A stretch of 5,292 bases of DNA from Gammaproteobacteria bacterium (GTDB lineage Bacteria; Pseudomonadota; Gammaproteobacteria; Immundisolibacterales; Immundisolibacteraceae). The notes beneath the pieces were generated by a model. The model made no database searches and was not told the origin of the DNA. It worked only from the letters and a program-made list of their open reading frames with translations. This document shows, piece by piece, positions 1-4,792 of this stretch. The stretch's first letter is position 1. Each line of letters opens with the position of its first letter. Location: NCBI GenBank assembly GCA_003526065.1, contig DQBD01000243.1, forward strand, positions 1 through 5,292, written 5' to 3'. The position numbers and the translations under genes were made by a program.

Positions 1-2
1 GC

Positions 3-1277
3 AACGCCAACGACGGCATCTCCATCGCCCAGGTGGCGGAAGGTGCGCTCGGCGAGGTGACCAACGCCCTGCAGCGCATGCGTGAGCTGGCGGTGCAGTC
101 GGCCAACGACACCAACAGCGCCGCCGACCGCGCTTCCCTGCAGAAGGAAGTGGCCCAGTTGCAGCAGGAAATCAGCCGGATTGCCACGCAGACCCAGTTC
201 AATGGCAAGAACGTGCTCGACGGCTCGTTCGCCAACGGCGTGTTCCAGGTCGGTGCCTACTCGGGGCAGACCATCAGCTTCGGTATCGGCAGCGCCAAGG
301 CCACCGACATCGGTTCGCACCAGGTGGCCAGCCAGGGCCACATCGGCAACGCCCTGGCTGCCGCGGCCGATGCCACCGCCAACAACGGCCTGGACGCGCA
401 GACGCTGACCGTGTCCGGTTCGACCGGCAGTGCCGCTGTCGCCCTGAGCGGTGGCGAGACCGCCAAGGCGGTCGCCGATCTGGTCAATGCGCAGAGTGTG
501 ACCACCGGCGTCACGGCCACCGCCACCAATTCGGCATCCGTGGGTTCGCTGAGCGCCGCCGGTACCGTCAGCTTCAACCTGTACGGTTCCAACTCGTCGG
601 CCGTGGCGATCTCCGCCACCGTCGGCAGCACCTCCGATCTCAGCGCCCTGGCCGACGCCATCAACGCCAAGACGGCCGAAACCGGCCTGACCGCCGAATT
701 GGCGAGCAACAAGGCGTCGTTCACGCTGAAGAGCGCCGACGGTTACGACATCAAGATCGAGAACTTCGTCCACTCCGGCGATGCCGGCGAGACGCTGGCG
801 GTCGAGGGTCAGACCCTGACCGGCCCGACGGGCGGTACGCCGGCCGGCACGGACAGCCTGGTCGTGGGCGGCAAGCTCGAGTTCAACTCGTCCACCGCCT
901 TCAGCCTGAGCAGCAGCTCCGGTACGGAACTGCTGACCGCCGGCACCGTGGGCAGCAGCCTGTCCTCGGTGGGCGCGCTGAACATCGGCACCCAGGTGGG
1001 TGCCAGCAACGCGCTGGCCGTGGTCGACGGCGCCCTGGCCTTCGTCGACGACCTGCGTGCCTCTCTGGGTGCGGTGCAGAACCGCTTCAGCTCGGTGGTG
1101 GCCAGCAACCAGGCCACGGCGGAGAACGTGTCGGCCGCCCGCTCGCGCATCCAGGATGCCGACTTCGCGGCCGAGACGGCCAACCTGTCGCGGGCGCAGA
1201 TCCTGCAGCAGGCGGGCACGGCCATGCTGGCGCAGGCCAACCAGCAGTCGCAGAACGTGCTCTCGCTGCTGCGGTAA
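3..1277 (+). CDS. fliC: Flagellin, C-terminal 424 residues (5' end outside window)
   Basis: Flagellin is exported through the flagellar type III apparatus and polymerises into the filament. The frame is already open at base 3 and begins NANDGISIAQ, a conserved stretch of the N-terminal D1 domain, so the GTG at 33 is an internal Val codon and about 60-65 N-terminal residues lie outside the window. Fragment residues 23-35 carry LQRMRELAVQSAN, and residues about 60-74 carry the conserved TQFNGKNVLDG. The central part (about 120-320) is the variable surface region, rich in Ala, Ser, Thr and Gly, with two flagellin IN-type segments (DLVNAQ...GVTAT and DAINAK...GLTAEL). Residues about 327-424 are the conserved C-terminal D1/D0 helices, with RIQDADFAAETANLSRAQIL and the usual ending LLR. 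The C-terminus is intact and a strong stem-loop follows the stop. Full length would be about 490 residues, normal for the family. Confidence 0.97.
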   Translation, partial: NANDGISIAQVAEGALGEVTNALQRMRELAVQSANDTNSAADRASLQKEVAQLQQEISRIATQTQFNGKNVLDGSFANGVFQVGAYSGQTISFGIGSAKATDIGSHQVASQGHIGNALAAAADATANNGLDAQTLTVSGSTGSAAVALSGGETAKAVADLVNAQSVTTGVTATATNSASVGSLSAAGTVSFNLYGSNSSAVAISATVGSTSDLSALADAINAKTAETGLTAELASNKASFTLKSADGYDIKIENFVHSGDAGETLAVEGQTLTGPTGGTPAGTDSLVVGGKLEFNSSTAFSLSSSSGTELLTAGTVGSSLSSVGALNIGTQVGASNALAVVDGALAFVDDLRASLGAVQNRFSSVVASNQATAENVSAARSRIQDADFAAETANLSRAQILQQAGTAMLAQANQQSQNVLSLLR

Positions 1278-1310
1278 GCGGGTGGGCGCACAACGCGCTT
1301 GCAACGTGCG

Positions 1311-1346
1311 GGCGGCGGGTCGAGGCATGTCTTCGGCCCGCCGTTT
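1311..1346 (+). terminator. Probable intrinsic terminator of fliC
   Basis: Bases 1313-1325 pair with 1331-1343 in a 13-bp stem around the five-base loop CATGT. The outer part is CGGCGGG against CCCGCCG without mismatch, and the inner part has two G-T wobbles (1320/1336 and 1324/1332). A short T run (TTT, 1344-1346) follows directly. It lies 36 bases after the fliC stop. The stem is very stable but the T tract is short, so termination may be incomplete and allow some read-through into flaG. Confidence 0.75.
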
Positions 1347-1388
1347 CGCGTGTCCGCGTTGCGTGTTCACAGGACGATCGAGACCGGC

Positions 1389-1410
1389 CGGGTAGGCCTG
1401 TGCCGACCCG
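1389..1410 (+). other. Small stem-loop in the flaG leader
   Basis: CGGGT (1389-1393) pairs with ACCCG (1406-1410), and inside it GGC (1395-1397) pairs with GCC (1402-1404) around the loop CTGT, with one A/G mismatch. It ends 11 bases before the flaG Shine-Dalgarno sequence. It could be a second weak terminator, an mRNA stabiliser or chance in GC-rich DNA; no T run follows it. Confidence 0.3.
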
Positions 1411-1434
1411 CCTTCATGGACGGAGGATGACCCA

Positions 1435-1770
1435 ATGGACATTCGCTTCGCTCCAGGTGCCCGCCTGTCGGCCGTCACCGCGGCACGGACAACGGTCGAG
1501 GCACCGTCATCGCGCGACGACGGACCCGTCGGCCCGGCACGCAGCGCCCACGCGGCGCACGATCAGGCCGTGGCGCGACTGCAGGACCACGTCCAGAACG
1601 TGCAGCGCGAACTGCGTTTCAGGGTGGATGAGGCAACCGGTCAGACCGTGGTGCGCGTGGTGGAGAAGCCGACCGGGCGGCTGATTCGGCAGGTCCCGAA
1701 CCAAAGCACGCTCGACCTGAACGCGTTCCTGCAATCGATCAGCGGTCCGCTGCTGCGCGAGCGGGCCTGA
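1435..1770 (+). CDS. flaG: FlaG family protein
   Basis: FlaG proteins are small flagellar accessory proteins; in Pseudomonas, Aeromonas and Campylobacter their loss alters filament length or adhesion. This 111-residue product has a poorly conserved, probably disordered N-terminal 40 residues. The FlaG domain follows (about 45-103), with the family signature LRFRVDEATGQTVVRVVEKPTG and then RLIRQVPNQ. The predicted helix before it (AVARLQDHVQNVQREL) is also typical. The ATG at 1435 has GGAGG at 1422-1426, eight bases upstream. The stop is directly followed by the fliD ribosome-binding site, so flaG and fliD are almost certainly co-transcribed. I see no convincing promoter between the fliC terminator and this gene. 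Confidence 0.93.
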   Translation: MDIRFAPGARLSAVTAARTTVEAPSSRDDGPVGPARSAHAAHDQAVARLQDHVQNVQRELRFRVDEATGQTVVRVVEKPTGRLIRQVPNQSTLDLNAFLQSISGPLLRERA

Positions 1771-1780
1771 GGAGGACGAC

Positions 1781-3196
1781 ATGGCAGGCTTGAGTTCCGC
1801 GGGTATCGGGTCCGGCCTCGACGTCGCCGGGCTGGTGTCGAAGCTGATCGACGCCGAGCGCACACCGGTATTGACGCGCCTGGCCGGCAAGGAGGCCACG
1901 CTGCAGGCGCAGCTGTCCGGGTTCGGGCTGCTGCGCGGTGCGCTGGACAAGCTCAGTTCGGCCCTTGACGGGCTCGCTTCGCCGACGCTGCTGACCGCCA
2001 ACAAGGCGACCGTCAGCGACGACACGCGCTTGACCGCCAGCGCCGGCGACACCGCCGCGCCCGGTACCTACGCGGTCGAGGTCAGCAGCCTGGCCAGGGC
2101 GCAGAAACTCGCCTCCGACGCCTTTGCCGACGCCGACGCCGTGGTCGGAACCGGCACGCTGACGCTGGCCCTCGGCGGCAAGAGCGCCAGCGTCACCATC
2201 GACGACGGCAACAACACCCTGGCCGGCATCCGCGACGCCATCAACGCCGCCCGTGATGCCGACGGCAAGCCACTGGGGGTCACCGCCACCCTGGTCACCA
2301 GCACCGGCGCCACGGAACCGGCCGGCACCTACCTGGTGCTCACCTCCGGCAAGACCGGCGCCGCCAACACCATCAGCCTGACGCAGACGGGCGGTGACGG
2401 CGGCCTGGCGGCGCTGCAGTACGAAACCGGCGGGTTGGCCAACGGCCTGACCGAAAAGCAGCCACCGGCCGACGCGGTGGTCAAGGTGGACGGTTTCACC
2501 TACGCCAGTGACAGCAACACCGTCACCGGTGCCCTGGCCGGCGTGACGCTGAACCTGAAGGCGGTCACCACCGAGTCGGCCACGCTCACCGTCAGTGCCA
2601 ACACCGGCTCGGTGCGGGCCAAGGTGCAGGCCATGGTGGATGCCTACAACGGCTTGCGCGCGGTCATCCGGGAGCAGGGTGGCTACAACGCCGCCACCGG
2701 CAAGGGCGGGGTGCTGATCGGCGACCCGGCGCTGCGCAACCTGGAAGGTCAGTTGCGGCGCCAGCTGGTGGATCCGGTGCCGGGTGCCGGCGGCGCGCTC
2801 ACGGCGGCCGGCGATCTTGGCCTCAGGTTCGACGCCAACGGCAACATGACCCTCGACAGCGCCACGTTCGACGCCGTGCTCGCCGCGGACCGGAGCGCCC
2901 TGGCCGGTGTGCTGCAGGGCGACGGGGCGCTGGTGAAGCGCCTGAGCGGTGTGGTGGATGGGTATCTGGCCGGCAGTGACGGCCTGATCAAGGCGCGGAC
3001 CGACGGCATCGACCGGCGCCTGCGCGACATCAGCGACCAGCGCAACGCGCTCGACCGGCGTCTGGCTTCGCTCGAGGACCGCTACCTGGCGCAGTTCTAC
3101 GCGCTCGATGGTCTGATCAGCCAGCTGACGGCGACCGGAAATTTCCTCACCCAGCAGCTGGCCACTTTACCCGGCGCGGCATCGGCCGATAAGTAA
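1781..3196 (+). CDS. fliD: Flagellar filament cap protein FliD (HAP2)
   Basis: FliD forms the oligomeric cap at the filament tip and guides folding and insertion of exported flagellin. The 471-residue length is normal. The N-terminus (MAGLSSAGIGSGLDVAGLVSKLIDAERTP) is a textbook FliD start, and the N-terminal domain continues to about residue 105 with GTYAVEVSSLARAQKLAS. A flagellin-IN-like segment lies near 139-171 (VTIDDGNNTLAGIRDAINAA then GVTATLV). The C-terminal FliD domain runs from about 225 to 460, including VKVDGFTYASDSNTVTGALAGVTLNL, VQAMVDAYNGL and GVLIGDPALRNL. It ends in a coiled-coil leg (about 404-463) with LEDRYLAQFYALDGLISQL. GGAGGA (1771-1776) sits four bases before the ATG, directly after the flaG stop. 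No truncation or frameshift is visible. Confidence 0.98.
   Translation: MAGLSSAGIGSGLDVAGLVSKLIDAERTPVLTRLAGKEATLQAQLSGFGLLRGALDKLSSALDGLASPTLLTANKATVSDDTRLTASAGDTAAPGTYAVEVSSLARAQKLASDAFADADAVVGTGTLTLALGGKSASVTIDDGNNTLAGIRDAINAARDADGKPLGVTATLVTSTGATEPAGTYLVLTSGKTGAANTISLTQTGGDGGLAALQYETGGLANGLTEKQPPADAVVKVDGFTYASDSNTVTGALAGVTLNLKAVTTESATLTVSANTGSVRAKVQAMVDAYNGLRAVIREQGGYNAATGKGGVLIGDPALRNLEGQLRRQLVDPVPGAGGALTAAGDLGLRFDANGNMTLDSATFDAVLAADRSALAGVLQGDGALVKRLSGVVDGYLAGSDGLIKARTDGIDRRLRDISDQRNALDRRLASLEDRYLAQFYALDGLISQLTATGNFLTQQLATLPGAASADK
3166..3192 (+). promoter_or_regulatory. Candidate sigma-28 (FliA) promoter for fliS
   Basis: GCCGATAA at 3185-3192 is an exact match to the enterobacterial sigma-28 -10 octamer. 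It lies inside the last codons of fliD, about 40 bases before the fliS ATG. The -35 at the expected 15-base spacing is TTTA (3166-3169), only a 2/4 match to TAAA, so the promoter is plausible rather than convincing. If real, transcription would start near 3199-3200 and give a leader of about 33 bases. Confidence 0.4.
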
Positions 3197-3219
3197 CCAG
3201 TGACAGGTTATCTAACCCC

Positions 3220-3223
3220 GGAG
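3220..3223 (+). promoter_or_regulatory. Shine-Dalgarno GGAG deciding the fliS start
   Basis: GGAG ends nine bases before the ATG at 3233. The alternative in-frame GTG at 3200 has no such element and would add eleven residues not typical of FliS. Confidence 0.7.
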
Positions 3224-3232
3224 ATCCGATTT

Positions 3233-3646
3233 ATGTCCCCGTCCAGCGCCGCCCTGAAGCAGTACGCCGCCGTGCAGGTGCAGTCCAGCGTCAGCGAGGC
3301 CTCCCCGCACCGTCTCACTGCCATGTTGTTCGACGGTGCCATCGAACGCATCAACCAGGCCAAGGGCCACATGCAGCGCGGTGAGCTGGCCCGCCAGGGC
3401 GAGCTGATCTCTGCCGCCATGGCCATCGTCGCCGAGCTGGCCGGCAGCCTGAACCGGGATGTCGCGCCGCAGTTCGTCGACCATCTGGACGGCTTGTACG
3501 ACTACATACAGCGCCGCCTGCTGGAGGCCAATCGCCGTCAGGACCTGGCCTTGCTGGACGAGGCGGGTCGCCTGCTCGGCACCGTGGCCGAGGCCTGGCA
3601 CGCCATCGGGCCGGACCGCCCGTCAGCGGCGCGCGCCGGCGCGTGA
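3233..3646 (+). CDS. fliS: Flagellin export chaperone FliS
   Basis: FliS binds the C-terminal helices of newly made flagellin in the cytoplasm, stops premature polymerisation and delivers it to the export gate. The 137-residue product has the family landmarks in order: ALKQYAAVQVQSSVSEASPHRLTAMLFDGAIERI (about 7-40), a central helix with SLNRD (about 72-76), and LYDYIQRRLLEAN (88-100) followed by LLDEAGRLLGTVAEAWH. I chose ATG 3233 over GTG 3200 because of the GGAG spacing and because FliS homologues start shortly before the ALKQY segment. It follows fliD by 36 bases and its TGA overlaps the GTG of the next gene. A possible FliA promoter overlaps the end of fliD. Confidence 0.96.
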   Translation: MSPSSAALKQYAAVQVQSSVSEASPHRLTAMLFDGAIERINQAKGHMQRGELARQGELISAAMAIVAELAGSLNRDVAPQFVDHLDGLYDYIQRRLLEANRRQDLALLDEAGRLLGTVAEAWHAIGPDRPSAARAGA

Positions 3647-3954
3647 ACGACACCGCGCTGCAGTCGGCACTGGCATTGACCGCGGCCATGTTGGCGGCGG
3701 CCGATGCCGATGCCTGGGACGAGGTGGCGGCACTCGCCGCCCGCCGACACGCGTGCCTTCAGGCTGCGCTCGGCGGCGATGCCTGGCGTTTGCGGTCGCA
3801 GGTGGTGCAGGACCTGCGGCACATTCTCGCGGCGGACCGGCAACTGGCCGAGCGCGCCTCGGCCGCGCGCCGTCAGGCCACCAGCGCCCTGCGCGAACTG
3901 CGCGGTGGCACGCGCATGCAGGACGTGTACGCTGCGAACGCCGCCCTCGGCTGA
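3643..3954 (+). CDS. fliT: FliT-like flagellar chaperone
   Basis: FliT-type proteins are short helical export chaperones for FliD; in enterobacteria FliT also inhibits FlhDC. The assignment rests on position directly after fliS, size (103 residues), all-helical composition and weak signature: an early helix with DADAWDEVAALAARRHACL (about 21-39) and a C-terminal RRQATSALRELRGGTRMQDVY (about 76-96), which resembles the usual LR..x..G...Y ending. The family is poorly conserved, so this is less sure than its neighbours. The start is GTG at 3643, overlapping the fliS stop (GTGA), with no clear Shine-Dalgarno sequence; translation is probably coupled to fliS. No FlhDC is seen here, so any regulatory role would have to differ from that in enterobacteria. 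Confidence 0.72.
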   Translation: MNDTALQSALALTAAMLAAADADAWDEVAALAARRHACLQAALGGDAWRLRSQVVQDLRHILAADRQLAERASAARRQATSALRELRGGTRMQDVYAANAALG

Positions 3955-4032
3955 GCGCTTTCGCCTGCCGTACCATTCATCCGCGCTGGTGGACGCCGGG
4001 CGGAGGGCTGGTGCCGTGACGGGAGAAAAAGC

Positions 4033-4584
4033 ATGACGTGGCAGGCCGACGCTGTGTTCGCGGGTGCGCTCACACATGTCGATCGCCTGACGGTGATCTG
4101 GCAACCACGCACGCAGTTGCCAGGTGAGCTGGAGGCGATTGACGCCAATCGTCGCGCGTCGGCGCTGCTGGGGTTGCTCGGTGGCCTCGACGAACTGCCC
4201 CCGGTCGACGATTCCCCCCAGCTGGCTGCGCACGTGCAGCGCCTGGATCAGAAGCTCGACCTCGCCCTGGAACTGCTCGGCCGCCTGGTGGCGCGCGAGC
4301 AGGCGCTGCCGGCGCCCGTGCCGGTGCAACTGAGCGCGCGTGCAGTCATGTGGCGGGCCGAACCGCCGCCGGCCGCCGGTTCGGGATGGGTGGCGCTTTA
4401 CCTGCTGCCGCACCTGCCCAAGCCGCTCGAGCTGCCGGCGGTGCTGCATGTGCTGGACGACGGCGCGGTGGTGGCCGAGTTCCAGGGGCTCGAGCCGGCG
4501 GTCAGTGAGGCGCTGGAGCGGTTCGTGTTCCGCTGCCACCGGCGCGCGGTGGCGCAGGCCAGGCGCCCGGGCGGCGCTGGCTGA
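4033..4584 (+). CDS. Non-canonical PilZ-domain-like protein with leucine-zipper helix
   Basis: A 183-residue cytoplasmic protein without signal peptide or membrane segment. The N-terminal 55 residues have a short beta-rich part (about 16-25, VDRLTVIWQ) and a helix (ELEAIDANRRASALLGLL). Residues 64-92 form a near-perfect coiled coil, with L64, L71, A78, L85, L92 in one heptad position and V68, L75, L82 in the other. Residues about 97-175 look like a PilZ beta-barrel (VQLSARAVMWRA, then GWVALYLLPHLPKPLELPAVLHVL, then VVAEFQGL) closed by a helix (VSEALERFVFRCHRRAVAQARR). The RxxxR and DxSxxG motifs that bind cyclic-di-GMP in ordinary PilZ proteins are absent. A tetrameric PilZ protein with a heptad-rich helix has been described in Xanthomonas, and this looks like that type. 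ATG 4033 is preceded by GGGAG (4021-4025). It lies 78 bases after the fliT-like gene and upstream of fleQ. Family call is from recall, not a search. Confidence 0.72.
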   Translation: MTWQADAVFAGALTHVDRLTVIWQPRTQLPGELEAIDANRRASALLGLLGGLDELPPVDDSPQLAAHVQRLDQKLDLALELLGRLVAREQALPAPVPVQLSARAVMWRAEPPPAAGSGWVALYLLPHLPKPLELPAVLHVLDDGAVVAEFQGLEPAVSEALERFVFRCHRRAVAQARRPGGAG

Positions 4585-4594
4585 CAGCAGGACA

Positions 4595-4662
4595 GTGACC
4601 CGCGTTCCGGCCACTGCCGAAAAACCGGCACGTGTGCCGGCACGTGCGGTTCCGCGGGTCGC
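4595..4662 (+). repeat. Nested inverted repeat after the PilZ-like gene, possible terminator
   Basis: The outer arms GACCCGCG (4597-4604) and CGCGGGTC (4653-4660) are perfectly complementary, extended by a T-G wobble and a G-C pair to 4595/4662. The inner arms are AACCG-G-CACGTG (4623-4634, one bulged G) and CACGTGCGGTT (4641-4651), around the loop TGCCGG. The sequence ATTTCTT (4665-4671) follows. In RNA this could end the flaG-to-PilZ transcript; in DNA it could be an operator just upstream of the fleQ promoter candidate. Confidence 0.6.
4625..4648 (+). repeat. Two tandem copies of a 12-bp unit (CCGGCACGTG core)
   Basis: CCGGCACGTGTG (4625-4636) is followed directly by CCGGCACGTGCG (4637-4648): ten identical bases repeated at a 12-base period. 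Each contains the palindrome CACGTG. It forms the inner part of the larger inverted repeat. Confidence 0.8.
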
Positions 4663-4669
4663 CGATTTC

Positions 4670-4698
4670 TTGACACGTGCTGTGCGTGTTTGCACTAT
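4670..4698 (+). promoter_or_regulatory. Candidate sigma-70 promoter of fleQ
   Basis: A perfect -35 hexamer TTGACA (4670-4675) is followed after 17 bases by CACTAT (4693-4698). That is only a 3/6 match to TATAAT but it keeps the important second A and final T. Transcription would start near 4705, leaving a leader of about 88 bases. The local sequence is less GC-rich than the surrounding genes. In Pseudomonas, fleQ is likewise read from a sigma-70-type promoter. Confidence 0.55.
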
Positions 4699-4746
4699 TG
4701 CGGACGTTTTTGGCGCGTTTGCGTGATGCGTGGGCGCGCCGGGTGA

Positions 4747-4759
4747 CGTCATCATGACG
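4747..4759. promoter_or_regulatory. 13-bp palindrome in the fleQ leader
   Basis: CGTCATCATGACG is a perfect 6-bp inverted repeat around a central C. It overlaps the 8-bp palindrome TGACGTCA (4744-4751), so the half site TGACG/CGTCA occurs three times in 16 bases. It lies about 40 bases downstream of the predicted transcription start and 33 bases before the fleQ ATG. A regulator-binding site is plausible but its owner is unknown. Confidence 0.4.
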
Positions 4760-4792
4760 CACTCGGGCAGGGTTAACAGGGAAACCCGAGGC

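Noticed and set aside
33..35. GTG at 33 as the start of the flagellin gene
   Set aside because: The frame is open upstream to base 3 and encodes conserved flagellin residues NANDGISIAQ; the Val is internal.
257..724. Antisense open frame inside fliC (and similar ones at 809-1291 and 1507-2052)
   Set aside because: They are explained by the codon bias of the genes on the + strand and show no domain or ribosome-binding site.
1348..1363. Sigma-54 promoter ahead of flaG using TTGC at 1359-1362
   Set aside because: No GG at the -24 position.
3200..3232. Upstream GTG start for fliS
   Set aside because: No Shine-Dalgarno element at suitable spacing; ATG 3233 has GGAG and fits the family start.
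3955..4032. Promoter or terminator in the gap before the PilZ-like gene
   Set aside because: Only a 5-bp inverted repeat (AGCGC and GCGCT) with a 25-base loop and no good promoter hexamers were seen; beyond the ribosome-binding site nothing is supported.
4711..4725. Sigma-54 promoter starting with TGGCGCG ahead of fleQ
   Set aside because: The -24 GG is present but the -12 position reads TG instead of GC.
4733..4740. Palindrome GGCGCGCC
   Set aside because: Expected by chance in DNA of this GC content, with no further structure.
4726..4746. Six-codon upstream open frame (MRGRAG) in the fleQ leader
   Set aside because: No ribosome-binding site and too short to tell from chance.
4754..4792. 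Upstream in-frame ATG for fleQ
   Set aside because: It has GGTGA (4742-4746) seven bases upstream, so it is not impossible, but the added 13 residues are unlike FleQ and ATG 4793 aligns with known starts.
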